Assembly (NCBI RefSeq): GCF_029210375.1
Contig: NZ_JARGER010000015.1
Span: 124,001-188,000, forward strand
Length of the DNA: 64,000 nt
Reading direction: 5' to 3'
Origin: Nocardioides sp. YIM 152315
GTDB lineage: Bacteria > Actinomycetota > Actinomycetes > Propionibacteriales > Nocardioidaceae
Positions 36,716 to 45,330 of the stretch are shown piece by piece (the first letter of the stretch is position 1; each line of letters begins with the position of its first letter). Made by a program: the position numbers and the translations under genes. Under the pieces are notes generated by a model. The model saw only the letters and a list, made by a program, of their open reading frames with translations, searched no databases and was not told the origin of the DNA.

Positions 36716-38965
36716 CTACGACTTCTCGAGGAAGTCGGCCTGGACGGATGCCTCGAGCCGCGCGACCGCCCCGGCGAGACCAGGGGCATGGCCGAGATCG
36801 GCGTCGGCGTCGAGCAGCGCGTTGGCGGCCTCTCGGGCCTGGACGATCGTCTTCTCGTCACGAAGCACCCGCAGGTTCTGCAACCCCGAGTGGTAGCCCG
36901 ACTGCGACTTCCCGAGGACGTCGCCCTCGCGTCGCTGCTCGAGGTCGACCCGGCTGAGCTCGAAGCCGTCGGTGGTGGCCGCGACGGCCGCGAGCCGCTC
37001 GCGTGCGTCGCCGCCCGGCTCGGCGTGCGAGACCAGGAGGCAGAGGCCGGGGTGCCCGCCGCGGCCGACCCGGCCGCGCAGCTGGTGGAGCTGGGAGACG
37101 CCGAAGCGGTCGGCGTCGAGCAGCACCATCGCCGTGGCGTTGGCGACGTCGACGCCGACCTCGATCACGGTCGTCGAGACCAGCACGTCGATGTCTCCGG
37201 CCGCGAAGGCGCGCATCACCCGGTCCTTCTCCTCGGGCGGCAGCCTGCCGTGGAGCCTCTCCACCCGGAGTCCGGCCAGGGGCCCATCGGCCAGCTGCGC
37301 CGCGACCTCCTCGACGGCCGACAGGCCCCCGGCCGGTCGCTCGGGCGTGACGACGTTGCCGTCCTCGTCGACCTCTCCGAACTCGTACAGATCGTCGGTC
37401 TCGCCCTGCTCCTGCTCCTCGCCGGTGATCCGCGGACACACGACGTAGGCCTGGTGGCCCTTCTCGACCTCCTCGCGGACCCGCTCCCACACGCGACCGA
37501 GCCAGCCGGGGTGCTCGCCGAGGGGTACGACGTTGGTCTGGATGGGCGCACGCCCGGCCGGGAGCTCGGTGAGCGTCGAGGTCTCGAGGTCGCCGAAGAC
37601 CGTCATCGCGACCGTGCGCGGGATCGGCGTCGCCGTCATCACGAGCACGTGCGGCGGCGCGCCGGCCTTGTCGGTGAGCGCGGCGCGCTGCTCGACGCCG
37701 AAGCGGTGCTGCTCGTCGACGACCACGAGACCGAGGTCCGCGAAGATCACCTTCTCCTCGAGCAGCGCGTGGGTGCCGATCACGATGCCTGCCTCGCCGG
37801 TCGCGATCCGCGACATCGGCTCGGTGCGCTGGGCCTTCGTCATCGACCCGGTCAACAGCTCGACGTTCGTCGCGTCGGCGGCCCCGCCGAGCATCCCGCC
37901 CGCGGCCAGGTCGCCGAGCATCGCGGTGATCGAGCGGTGGTGCTGCTGCGCGAGCACCTCGGTCGGCGCCAGCAGCGCGGCCTGGCCGCCGGAGTCGACG
38001 ACCCGCAGCATCGCGCGCAGCGCGACCAGGGTCTTGCCGGAGCCGACCTCGCCCTGGAGCAGGCGGTTCATCGGATGGTCCTGCGCCAGGTCGGCCTCGA
38101 TCTGCGCGCCGATCTCGCGCTGCCCCGCGGTCAGCTCGAAGGGCAGCCGGGTGTCGAACGCCGCCAGCAGGCCGCCCTGGTCGCCGGCGCGCGCCCGCGC
38201 GCCGAGCGCCCGGACCTCGCGACGCCTGCGGGCCAGCACGAGCTGGGTGACCAGCGCCTCCTCGAAGCGGAAGCGGCGCTGCGCCCGGGTGATCTCGGCG
38301 TAGTCGTCGGGAGCGTGGACGAGCTCGAGCGCTCGACGGGCCTCGAGCAGGTCGTACTGCTCCCGGATCTCGGCCGGCAGCACGTCGGGAACGTCGTCGA
38401 CCACCGACAGCGCGAAGGCGATCGCCTTCTGGACGTCCCAGGAGTCGACACCCTTGGTGAGCGGATAGATGGGGTAGAAGGCACGCAGCGTCTCCAGCGA
38501 GAGCTCGGCGAGGTCCTCGCCACCGCTGCCGAAGAGCACCATCTGCGGGTTGGTGAGCTGCCAGTCGCCGCGGAAGCTCCCGACCTTGCCGAGGAAGATT
38601 CCCCGACGCCCCTCGGCGAGCCGGGAGACGTTCCAGTCCGCGATGCGGCCCGACTGGGCGAAGAACGACATCCGCAGGCTGGCGCCGTCGGCGTACACGA
38701 TCGTGTCGACGCGGTACGCCGTGCGCCCGGTGCGCCGGTCGGTGTAGGTCCTCTTCTGCGGCTTCCCGAGGCGGCCGGAGATCGTCAGCATCTCCCCTTC
38801 GTGCAGCCGCTCCACCCGGCTGAGCTCGCCCGTCTTGAGGTAGCGCCGTGGGAAGTGGCGGAGCAGGTCGCCGACCGTGCGCAGCCCGAGCCGCTCGACG
38901 ATGGCGTCGCGCTTCTTCTTCTGGTCACCGAGGACGGTGGCGACGGGCGAGTCGAGCGTGATCAC
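36716..38965 (-). CDS. recG: ATP-dependent DNA helicase RecG
   Basis: RecG, 749 residues, a branch-migration helicase acting at stalled forks. The wedge domain fills about 60-200; the helicase core has Walker A GEVGSGKTLVAL, DEQH (VVVDEQHRFG), motif III MTATPIPRT and the QLRGRVGRGG of motif VI. An extra acidic segment of about 35 residues (EEQEQGETDDLYEFGEVDED) interrupts the second RecA fold. The start is GTG with AAGGA upstream. The gene follows the FakA-like kinase gene by 34 bases that contain a small tandem repeat. Confidence 0.96.
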   Translation of the reverse strand: MITLDSPVATVLGDQKKKRDAIVERLGLRTVGDLLRHFPRRYLKTGELSRVERLHEGEMLTISGRLGKPQKRTYTDRRTGRTAYRVDTIVYADGASLRMSFFAQSGRIADWNVSRLAEGRRGIFLGKVGSFRGDWQLTNPQMVLFGSGGEDLAELSLETLRAFYPIYPLTKGVDSWDVQKAIAFALSVVDDVPDVLPAEIREQYDLLEARRALELVHAPDDYAEITRAQRRFRFEEALVTQLVLARRRREVRALGARARAGDQGGLLAAFDTRLPFELTAGQREIGAQIEADLAQDHPMNRLLQGEVGSGKTLVALRAMLRVVDSGGQAALLAPTEVLAQQHHRSITAMLGDLAAGGMLGGAADATNVELLTGSMTKAQRTEPMSRIATGEAGIVIGTHALLEEKVIFADLGLVVVDEQHRFGVEQRAALTDKAGAPPHVLVMTATPIPRTVAMTVFGDLETSTLTELPAGRAPIQTNVVPLGEHPGWLGRVWERVREEVEKGHQAYVVCPRITGEEQEQGETDDLYEFGEVDEDGNVVTPERPAGGLSAVEEVAAQLADGPLAGLRVERLHGRLPPEEKDRVMRAFAAGDIDVLVSTTVIEVGVDVANATAMVLLDADRFGVSQLHQLRGRVGRGGHPGLCLLVSHAEPGGDARERLAAVAATTDGFELSRVDLEQRREGDVLGKSQSGYHSGLQNLRVLRDEKTIVQAREAANALLDADADLGHAPGLAGAVARLEASVQADFLEKS

Positions 38966-38976
38966 GGACGTTCCTT

Positions 38977-39008
38977 CATTCGGCCCCTCATTCGGCCCCT
39001 CATTCGGC
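38977..39008. repeat. 12-bp tandem repeat between the DAK2 gene and recG
   Basis: Two full 12-base units (38977-38988, 38989-39000) and part of a third span the DAK2-gene stop codon and the recG leader. Each unit carries a TGA in the gene's strand, so slippage here would not extend the protein. Confidence 0.7.
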
Positions 39009-40664
39009 AGAGATCAGCAACGGGTAGCGCGGCTGCCCTCCGTCGTACACCACGACGTCGACAGCGGGGTGGTGCTCCTCGACGTACGCCGCGCAGCGGG
39101 TGGCCAGCGTGCCCTCGGCGTCGTCCTCGCCGGCGACGATCGTGACGAGCTCGCCGCCGCCGGCCAGCAGCCGGTCGACGACGTCCCTGGCGACCTCGAG
39201 CAGGTCGGGGCCGACGACGGCGAAGTCGCCGGCGACCACGCCGAGGACGTCACCGGGCTCGCAGGGTCCCGCCATCGTGATCGCCTGCCTCGCGGCGACG
39301 GTCACGGCGCCCTGGCGCGCGTGGCGGGCGGTCGCCGTCATCTCGAGCACGTCCTGGTCGAAGGCCCGGCCGGGCTCGTGGACGGCGATCGCGGCGAGCC
39401 CGGTGACCTGCGCGTGGGTCGGGATCACGGCGATGCGCAGCGCGCTGCCGAGGTCGGCCTCCGCGGTGCGGGCCGCGGTCTCGGCCGCCCGGACCGAGTC
39501 GGCGTCGTTGGGGAGGACGACGACCTCGGCCGCGCCGCACGTGGTGATCGCCTCGAGCAGGTCTCCGGTGGAGGGCCGCTGGCCTGGACCGCCGCGCACG
39601 ACGACCGCGCCCGCGGCCTCGAAGAGCCGCGCCAGGCCGTCGCCCGCCGCGACCGCGATCACCCGGCGGCCGGTGCGCGTCGACGGGGTGCGAGCGCGGG
39701 CCGCCTCCACCTGCTCGGCGAAGTGGGTGACCCGGATCCGGTGCGGTCGGCCGGCACCGATGCCGGCCTCGATCGCGGCGCCCACGTCGTCGACGTGCAC
39801 GTGGACGTTCCAGAGCCCGTCGCCGCCGACCACCACCAGCGAGTCGCCGAGCGGCGCGAGCGCCTCGCGCAGGGCGGGCACGGCCGCGTCGTCGGCGTCG
39901 AGCAGGTACATGACCTCGTACGACGGGCCCTCCGCGCTGAGGTCGCCCCCGGCCGGCCGGGTGGCCGGCACCGGGATGTGCCGCGTGCCGAGCGGGGAGG
40001 TGACCGGCACCGGGCGTCGCCCGGTCAGCACGGTCTCGGCCGCGTCGAGGATCACGCTGACCCCGCGCCCGCCCGCGTCGACGACCCCGGCCGCGGCCAG
40101 GGTCGGCAGCTGCTCAGGGGTCCGGGCGAGCGCCTCGCGGGCCGCCGCCGCGGCGACGGCGAACACGTCGCGCGCGCGGGTGCCGGGGCCCTCCGCGCTG
40201 GCGACGGCCGCGCCGGCAGCGGCGCGGATCACGCTGAGCATCGTGCCCTCGACCGGCGTACCCACCGCCGCGTAGCTCGCCTCGGCCGCCTCGTGCAGCG
40301 CCGCGGCCATGACCCGGGCGTTGCGCTCGTCGGGGCCCGCCTGCGAGATCCGGCGGGCGATCGCGCCGAGCATCTCGCTGAGGATCACCCCGGAGTTGCC
40401 CCGGGCGCCGAGCAGGGCGCCGCGGCTGAACGTCGCGAGAGCGGCGCCGACCTCGAGGTCGTGGTCCGCCTCGACCACGCCGCGGATGGCGTCCCGACCG
40501 GCGGAGACGGTGAGGTACATGTTCGTGCCGGTGTCGCCGTCGGGCACGGGGAACACGTTGAGCGCGTCGATCTCCTCGCGGGCGGCGGCGAGGGCGTCGG
40601 TGGCGAGGTCCACGAAGCGGAGCACGACCTCGACCGTGATGACACCGCCGCGCGGAGTTTCCAT
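39000..40664 (-). CDS. DAK2-domain (FakA-like) kinase
   Basis: A 554-residue protein of the FakA family, the kinase subunit that phosphorylates fatty acids bound to a FakB (DegV) protein. The DhaL-type ATP site is VFPVPDGDTGTNMYLT near 35-50, with GARGNSGVILSEMLG about 80-95. The middle domain has VDAGGRGVSVILDA, and the C-terminal domain (about 350-554) is of the DegV/FakA C type. ATG at 40664 has GAGGA upstream. It precedes recG, the usual order, and is divergent from rpmB. No fakB is in the window. Confidence 0.9.
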   Translation of the reverse strand: METPRGGVITVEVVLRFVDLATDALAAAREEIDALNVFPVPDGDTGTNMYLTVSAGRDAIRGVVEADHDLEVGAALATFSRGALLGARGNSGVILSEMLGAIARRISQAGPDERNARVMAAALHEAAEASYAAVGTPVEGTMLSVIRAAAGAAVASAEGPGTRARDVFAVAAAAAREALARTPEQLPTLAAAGVVDAGGRGVSVILDAAETVLTGRRPVPVTSPLGTRHIPVPATRPAGGDLSAEGPSYEVMYLLDADDAAVPALREALAPLGDSLVVVGGDGLWNVHVHVDDVGAAIEAGIGAGRPHRIRVTHFAEQVEAARARTPSTRTGRRVIAVAAGDGLARLFEAAGAVVVRGGPGQRPSTGDLLEAITTCGAAEVVVLPNDADSVRAAETAARTAEADLGSALRIAVIPTHAQVTGLAAIAVHEPGRAFDQDVLEMTATARHARQGAVTVAARQAITMAGPCEPGDVLGVVAGDFAVVGPDLLEVARDVVDRLLAGGGELVTIVAGEDDAEGTLATRCAAYVEEHHPAVDVVVYDGGQPRYPLLISAE

Positions 40665-40774
40665 CGCCGTCCTCGATCGGGGAGACTGTCCGGGTGCCGC
40701 GTGCGGCGCTCCGGGAGATGAGTGCCACAGGCTAGTGGCCATCGCGCGATTTCCGCGTCCGCGGGGTGGTCGGA

Positions 40775-40780
40775 TACGCT
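40775..40780 (+). promoter_or_regulatory. -10 box for rpmB
   Basis: TACGCT about 65 bases upstream of rpmB; the message would have a leader with AGGAGT near its end. Confidence 0.4.
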
Positions 40781-40845
40781 GGTGCGGTTGCCCGTTCGCG
40801 GGCCCCTCGCTCTGTCAGATCATCGATTCGTTTCAGGAGTACCTC

Positions 40846-41031
40846 GTGGCTGCCGTCTGCGACATCTGCGCCAAGAAGCCGGGCTTCGGCAACAACCGGC
40901 CGTGGTCGCGCAAGATCACGAAGCGTCGGTTCGACCCCAACATCCAGCGCGTGCGGGCGACCGTCAACGGCACCCCGAAGCGCCTGAACGTCTGCACCGG
41001 CTGCCTCAAGGCCGGCAAGGTCACCCGCTGA
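40846..41031 (+). CDS. rpmB: 50S ribosomal protein L28
   Basis: L28, 61 residues, starting GTG with AGGAGT five bases upstream. It is the zinc type, with CDIC near the start and CTGC near the end. NNRPWSRKITKRRFDPNIQ is the family core. It is divergent from the FakA-like gene and is followed by a strong terminator. Since the L32 in this window also keeps its Cys residues, both are zinc-dependent forms. Confidence 0.96.
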   Translation: MAAVCDICAKKPGFGNNRPWSRKITKRRFDPNIQRVRATVNGTPKRLNVCTGCLKAGKVTR

Positions 41032-41048
41032 CCTGACGTCGTCTCGTC

Positions 41049-41082
41049 GACGAGGCCCCGACCCTGTGGTCGGGGCCTCGTC
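41049..41082 (+). terminator. rpmB terminator
   Basis: Perfect 15-base stem (41049-41063 with 41068-41082) and four-base loop starting 18 bases after the rpmB stop. Confidence 0.8.
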
Positions 41083-41100
41083 GCGTCTGGGGCCGGATCG

Positions 41101-41181
41101 GTGCAGGGATACCCGGTCCACCGGGTATCCCTGCACTTCTCGCCTGCAACACCCGATAAGTGCAGGGAGTGCCCGAGAAGT
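41101..41181. repeat. Overlapping-hairpin element between rpmB and thiL
   Basis: A perfect palindrome with 17-base arms (41101-41117, 41120-41136) shares its right arm with a second inverted repeat (41129-41142 with 41154-41167, one mismatch). A third, looser pair joins 41135-41142 with 41174-41181. The core gtgcaggga occurs in three places, so the folds exclude one another. It lies after the rpmB terminator and before the thiL stop; it is either a palindromic repeat element or a second termination site. Confidence 0.65.
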
Positions 41182-41184
41182 CCG

Positions 41185-42147
41185 TCAGAAGTGTGACCAG
41201 CCCGTGGGCCCGTCGTACGCCGCGCCGTCGACCGTGACGCCGGCCCCCTCCCCGACCGCCCCGATGACGGCCCAGCCGTCGGGCACGGCGGCCACGTCGG
41301 CGTAGGTCGCGAGCAGCGCGTGGTCCTCCCCTCCGCCGAGGATGAACGACAGCGGCTCGGCCCCCAGCGCGGCGCCGACGGCGTGCAACGGCTCGGGTAC
41401 CTCGAACGCCGCCGTGTGCACGTCGATCGCCACCTCCGACAGGTCGGCGATGTGGCCGGCGTCCGCCAGCAGGCCGTCGGAGACGTCGATCATCGCGGTC
41501 GCACCGGCCTCGGCGGCGATCCGGCCCGCGTCGTACGGCGGCTCGGGGCGACGGTAGGCGTCGACGAGCACGCGCGGCGAGCGGAACCCCCGCCCGAGCA
41601 CGGCGAGGCCACCCGCCGACCAGCCCTGGCGGCCGTGGAGGGCGAGCACGTCGCCCGGACGGGCGCCCGAGCGCAGCACGGGCGCCTGGGTGCACCCACC
41701 GAGGACGGTCACCGCGATCACGATCTCGTGGGCGCTGGTGAGGTCGCCGCCCACGACGCTGGCGCCGACCAGCGCGCACTCGTCGGCGAAGCCACGGGCG
41801 AAGTCGAGGGCCCACCGGGCGGGCAGGTCGCCCGGCGCCGCCAGCCCGACGGTCAGCGACGTGGCGCGGCCGCCCATCGCGTTGATGTCGGACAGGTTCT
41901 GGGCGGCCGCCCGGTGGCCGACGTCCTCGGCGCTCGCCCAGTCGCGACGGAAGTGCCGACCCTCGACGACGAGGTCGGTCGAGACCACGACGTGGCCGTT
42001 GCGGATCCGCAGCACCGCGGCGTCGTCGCCCGGACCCACGAGGACCTGCTCCCCCTGCGGGAAGAGGTCCACCAGCGCCGAGATCAGCCCGAACTCCCCC
42101 GCATCGGCGAGCGTGGCGTCGGGCGGGAACGGAGCGGGGGCGGCCAT
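41185..42147 (-). CDS. thiL: Thiamine-monophosphate kinase
   Basis: ThiL, 320 residues, phosphorylating thiamine monophosphate to the diphosphate cofactor. Motifs are intact: VGPGDDAAVL, STDLVVEGRHFRRDW, NLSDINAMGG, VGGDLTSAHE and IDVSDGLLADAGHI, with the late GGGEDHALLAT. ATG at 42147 is the start nearest to the family's usual beginning. It is divergent from the Lrp-domain gene; thiL and ddl stay close in many actinobacteria. Confidence 0.95.
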   Translation of the reverse strand: MAAPAPFPPDATLADAGEFGLISALVDLFPQGEQVLVGPGDDAAVLRIRNGHVVVSTDLVVEGRHFRRDWASAEDVGHRAAAQNLSDINAMGGRATSLTVGLAAPGDLPARWALDFARGFADECALVGASVVGGDLTSAHEIVIAVTVLGGCTQAPVLRSGARPGDVLALHGRQGWSAGGLAVLGRGFRSPRVLVDAYRRPEPPYDAGRIAAEAGATAMIDVSDGLLADAGHIADLSEVAIDVHTAAFEVPEPLHAVGAALGAEPLSFILGGGEDHALLATYADVAAVPDGWAVIGAVGEGAGVTVDGAAYDGPTGWSHF

Positions 42148-42215
42148 GACCCCATCCCACCAGACGCCGGGGTCCACGGCGCGCGGCCACCTACCGACAC
42201 GCGAGTACCGCACGG

Positions 42216-42221
42216 TAGGTT
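42216..42221 (+). promoter_or_regulatory. -10 box for the Lrp-domain/DUF3515 genes
   Basis: TAGGTT upstream of the Lrp-domain gene gives a leader of about 32 bases with a GAGGGAG ribosome site. Confidence 0.4.
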
Positions 42222-42259
42222 GGGGCGTCCCTGCCAGCAACAACCCGAGGGAGAGCTCG

Positions 42260-42496
42260 ATGGTCGTCCAGGCGTACATCCTGATCCAGACCGACGTCGG
42301 CAAGGCCGCCGAGGTGGCGTCCGCCATCGCCCAGGTCAAGGGCGTGACCCTCGCCGAGGACGTCACCGGTCCCTACGACGTGATCGTGCGCGCCGAGGCC
42401 CGCAACGTCGACGAGCTGGGCAAGCTGGTGGTCTCGAAGGTGCAGAACCTCGACGGCATCACCCGCACGCTGACCTGCCCGGTCGTCCACATCTGA
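42260..42496 (+). CDS. Stand-alone Lrp/AsnC effector (RAM) domain protein
   Basis: A 78-residue protein made only of the Lrp/AsnC ligand-binding domain: MVVQAYILIQTDVGKAAEVASAI, EDVTGPYDVIVRAEARNVDELG, ITRTLTCPVVHI. It has no DNA-binding helix-turn-helix. Such stand-alone RAM domains bind amino acids and may modify full-length Lrp proteins or act as sensors. The DUF3515 gene begins at the next base after its stop, so the two are coupled. The ligand is unknown. Confidence 0.9.
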   Translation: MVVQAYILIQTDVGKAAEVASAIAQVKGVTLAEDVTGPYDVIVRAEARNVDELGKLVVSKVQNLDGITRTLTCPVVHI

Positions 42497-43021
42497 GTGC
42501 CCCACCTCGCGCGACTCCGGCGCCCCGTGTCGCTGACGACACGGGGCGCCGTCGCATGCGTGGCGGTCGCGCTGGTCGCCGGCTGCTCCGCGGGACCCGT
42601 CGAGATCGACGCCCCTGACCTCTCCTCGGCCGACGCCGCCACCTGCCGGAGCCTCGTCGACGACCTGCCCGAGACCCTCGCCGGACAGGAGCGACGCGAG
42701 ACGAGCGGCGACACGGCGTACGGCGCCGCCTGGGGTGACCCCGCCATCGTCGTGACGTGCGGGGTCGCCGAGCCCGCCGACTTCACCGCGGGCGCGAGCT
42801 GTGTGCGCGTCGACGACGCCAGCTGGTTCGTGCCCGACGACGTGATGGCCGCCGCCGCGGACGGCGATCAGGACGTCGACGTGACCGCGACCGAGCTCAA
42901 CCACCACCCGCGGGTCGAGCTCCGGCTGCCGTCCGACTACCGCCCCGACGGCTTCGGCAACGCCATCGGTGCGCTCGCCAAGGTGATCGCGCGCGACCTG
43001 GACGAGGTCGACGGGTGCTGA
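42497..43021 (+). CDS. DUF3515 lipoprotein
   Basis: A 174-residue DUF3515 protein. The N-terminus has a lipoprotein signal with lipobox LVAGC (Cys about 30), so it should be anchored to the outer face of the membrane. The mature part contains two more conserved Cys (AATCRSLVDDLP and IVVTCGVAEP) plus a later pair (ASCVRVDD and DGC at the end), which suggests disulfides. The family is actinobacterial and typically lies near thiL and ddl; its function is unknown. The start is GTG immediately after the Lrp gene's TGA. Confidence 0.87.
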   Translation: MPHLARLRRPVSLTTRGAVACVAVALVAGCSAGPVEIDAPDLSSADAATCRSLVDDLPETLAGQERRETSGDTAYGAAWGDPAIVVTCGVAEPADFTAGASCVRVDDASWFVPDDVMAAAADGDQDVDVTATELNHHPRVELRLPSDYRPDGFGNAIGALAKVIARDLDEVDGC

Positions 43022-43035
43022 GCTGAGCCGGCCGG

Positions 43036-44169
43036 TCAGCGCAGGCCGGTGTCGCGCGCGAGCGCGAGCCGGATCAGCCGGTCCACCAGCGCCGGGTAGT
43101 CGACGCCGGACGCCGCCCACATCTGCGGGTACATCGAGGTCGGCGTGAAGCCGGGCATCGTGTTGATCTCGTTGACCACGACCCGGCCGTCCGCGAGCAC
43201 GAAGAAGTCGACCCTCGCGAGCCCCTCGCAGCCGACCGCCGTGAACGCGCGCACCGAGAGCTCCCTGACCTGCTCGGTCACCTCGGCGGGGAGGTCGGCC
43301 GGGATGTCGATCTCGGTGTGCTCGCCGGGAAGGTACTTGGCGGCGAAGTCGTAGAACTCGTGGTCGCCGCCGACGCGCAGCTCGGCCGGGAGGCTGGTCT
43401 CGGGGGTCCCTTCGAGCGCCTGCAGCACCCCGCACTCGATCTCGCGGGCGTCGACGGCCGCCGCCTCCACGAGGATCTTCGGGTCGTAGCGGGCGGCCTC
43501 CTCGATCGCGGCGTCGAGCTCGGAGGCGTCGTGGACCTTGGAGATGCCGAAGCTCGAGCCGCCGCGCGCCGGCTTCACGAACTGGGGGAACCCCAGCCGC
43601 GCGGCCTGGTCGCGGCACCGCACGGCGTCGCGCTCCCACTCCCTCGCGGTCACCACCACCCAGGGCAGGACCGGCAGGCCGGCCGCCTGGAGCACCACCT
43701 TCATGTAGGCCTTGTCCATGCTGACGGCCGAGGCCAGGACGCCGGCGCCGACGTAGCGGACCCCGGCCATCTCGAGCATCCCCTGGATGGTGCCGTCCTC
43801 TCCCCAGGGCCCGTGCAGCAAGGGGAAGACGACGTCGACCTCGCCGAGCGTGCGCGGCGGGCTCGCCGGCTCGGTGACGACCAGCCCCGTCGACGCCGCC
43901 TCGGGCGCGAGCGCGATCGTGGCCCGGTCGCCGTCGACCGACGGGAGCCGGTCGGGTCCCTGGATCCGCAGCCGCTCCGGGTCGCCGGACTCCAGCACCC
44001 AGCGACCGTCGATCGCGATGCCGATCGGGACGACGTCGTACTGCTCGGGGTCGATCGCGGCGAGCACGCTGCCGGCGGTGACGCAGGAGATCGCGTGCTC
44101 GCTGGACCGGCCGCCGAACACGACGGCGACTCGGGGCTTGCGGGGTGCCCGACCCGATGCGGAGTTCAT
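43036..44169 (-). CDS. ddl: D-alanine--D-alanine ligase
   Basis: Ddl, 377 residues, joining two D-Ala for peptidoglycan in the cytoplasm. The N-terminal VAVVFGGRSSEHAISCVTAGSVL, central VFPLLHGPWGEDGTIQGML, the ATP-grasp KPARGGSSFGI and FYDFAAKYLPG, and the catalytic VNEINTMPGFTPTSMYP are intact. FYDFAAKY corresponds to the Tyr-type loop of vancomycin-sensitive Ddl, not VanA. ATG at 44169 lies seven bases after TAGGGT, a leaderless start; an in-frame ATG at 44187 would lie upstream of the promoter. Confidence 0.96.
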   Translation of the reverse strand: MNSASGRAPRKPRVAVVFGGRSSEHAISCVTAGSVLAAIDPEQYDVVPIGIAIDGRWVLESGDPERLRIQGPDRLPSVDGDRATIALAPEAASTGLVVTEPASPPRTLGEVDVVFPLLHGPWGEDGTIQGMLEMAGVRYVGAGVLASAVSMDKAYMKVVLQAAGLPVLPWVVVTAREWERDAVRCRDQAARLGFPQFVKPARGGSSFGISKVHDASELDAAIEEAARYDPKILVEAAAVDAREIECGVLQALEGTPETSLPAELRVGGDHEFYDFAAKYLPGEHTEIDIPADLPAEVTEQVRELSVRAFTAVGCEGLARVDFFVLADGRVVVNEINTMPGFTPTSMYPQMWAASGVDYPALVDRLIRLALARDTGLR

Positions 44170-44176
44170 CGGCTCG

Positions 44177-44182
44177 ACCCTA
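44177..44182 (-). promoter_or_regulatory. -10 box for leaderless ddl
   Basis: Minus-strand TAGGGT ends seven bases before the ddl ATG. It stands six bases from the -10 box of the divergent PLP-enzyme gene, so the two promoters nearly touch. Confidence 0.5.
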
Positions 44183-44188
44183 TCCATC

Positions 44189-44194
44189 TAGCGT
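44189..44194 (+). promoter_or_regulatory. -10 box for leaderless PLP-enzyme gene
   Basis: TAGCGT ends seven bases before the ATG at 44202. The whole divergent control region between the two start codons is 32 bases. Confidence 0.5.
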
Positions 44195-44201
44195 GCACCC
44201 C

Positions 44202-45287
44202 ATGACCGACGCCCCGCCCACCCCAGAGCCGAGCCTGCGACCCGCCACCGTCGCCGTGACCACCGGCCGGCCGCCGCACGAGGCCGACCAGCCGCTGAAC
44301 CAGCCGATCGTGATGGCGTCGACCTACGTCGCGGGCGGCGATCTCGAGTACGGCCGCTACGGCAACCCCACCTGGGCGGCCTTCGAGGAGGCGCTCGGGG
44401 CCTTGGAGGGCGGCCGGGCGCTGGCCTTCTCCACGGGTCTCGCGGCGGTGGCGACGGTGCTCGACCTGGTCGGCCAGGGTGCGACCGTCGTCGCGCCGCG
44501 GCATGCCTACAACGGCAGCGTGATGCAGCTCGCCGACCTCGAGGCGCGCGGCCGGATCAAGGCCAGGCTGGTCGACATCACCGACACCGACTCCGTCATG
44601 GCCGCGTGTGACGGTGCCGCCCTGGTGTGGCTGGAGTCGCCGACGAACCCGGCGCTCGAGGTCGCCGACATCCCGACGATCCGCGCGGCCGCGCACGACG
44701 CCGGCGCCTACGTCGTCGTCGACAACACCTTCGCCACGCCCGTGCTGCAGCGACCGCTCGAGGACGAGGTCGACATTGTGCTGCACTCCGCGACGAAGTA
44801 CCTCGCGGGCCACAGCGACGCCCTGCTCGGCGCCGTCGTGACCCGGGACGACGAGCTCCACGGCGTGCTCAAGGGCAGGCGCGACCTGGTCGGCGCGACC
44901 CCGGGCACCCTGGAGGCGTGGTTGGCACTGCGGGGCCTGCGGACGCTCCACCTGCGCGTCGAGCGGGCCCAGGACAACGCGCGGGAGCTGGTCCGCAGGC
45001 TGCAGGCCCACCCGGCGATCGGCGAGGTCCGCTACCCGGGCTTCGGCGGCATCGTCGCGATCGTCCTCGCCCAGGGGGCGATGGCGGCCGACCTGCTGAC
45101 CCACAAGACCGCGCTCTGGGTCAACGCCACCTCGCTCGGCGGCGTCGAGTCGACGTTCGAGCGGCGGCGTCGCTGGCGCAGCGAGGCCGCCACGATCCCC
45201 GACGGGCTCGTGCGAATGTCGGTCGGCATCGAGGACGTCGACGACCTGTGGGCCGACCTCGAGAAGGCGCTCGACGACCTGGTCTGA
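44202..45287 (+). CDS. PLP-dependent trans-sulfuration enzyme (cystathionine gamma-lyase/synthase family)
   Basis: A 361-residue Cys/Met metabolism PLP enzyme. It shows YGRYGNPTWAAFEEAL, ALAFSTGLAAVATVL, the PLP Asp region VVDNTFATPVLQRP, the PLP Lys in HSATKYLAGHSD and the late VNATSLGGVES and LVRMSVGIED. At 361 residues it is slightly shorter than most members (about 380-400), with the loss mainly before VNATSLGG. Lyase, synthase and gamma-elimination activities cannot be told apart by sequence. It is divergent from ddl and ends within a palindrome shared with 9.3 kb. Confidence 0.86.
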   Translation: MTDAPPTPEPSLRPATVAVTTGRPPHEADQPLNQPIVMASTYVAGGDLEYGRYGNPTWAAFEEALGALEGGRALAFSTGLAAVATVLDLVGQGATVVAPRHAYNGSVMQLADLEARGRIKARLVDITDTDSVMAACDGAALVWLESPTNPALEVADIPTIRAAAHDAGAYVVVDNTFATPVLQRPLEDEVDIVLHSATKYLAGHSDALLGAVVTRDDELHGVLKGRRDLVGATPGTLEAWLALRGLRTLHLRVERAQDNARELVRRLQAHPAIGEVRYPGFGGIVAIVLAQGAMAADLLTHKTALWVNATSLGGVESTFERRRRWRSEAATIPDGLVRMSVGIEDVDDLWADLEKALDDLV

Positions 45288-45312
45288 CCCGCCCGAAACT
45301 TTCGGGCGGGTC
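45286..45312. terminator. Bidirectional terminator between PLP enzyme and gpsA
   Basis: A palindrome starting inside the PLP-enzyme stop codon and ending 19 bases before the gpsA stop. It is identical over 28 bases (45285-45312) to the one at 9331-9358. Confidence 0.7.
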
Positions 45313-45330
45313 GGCGCTCGGGCCGCGGGG

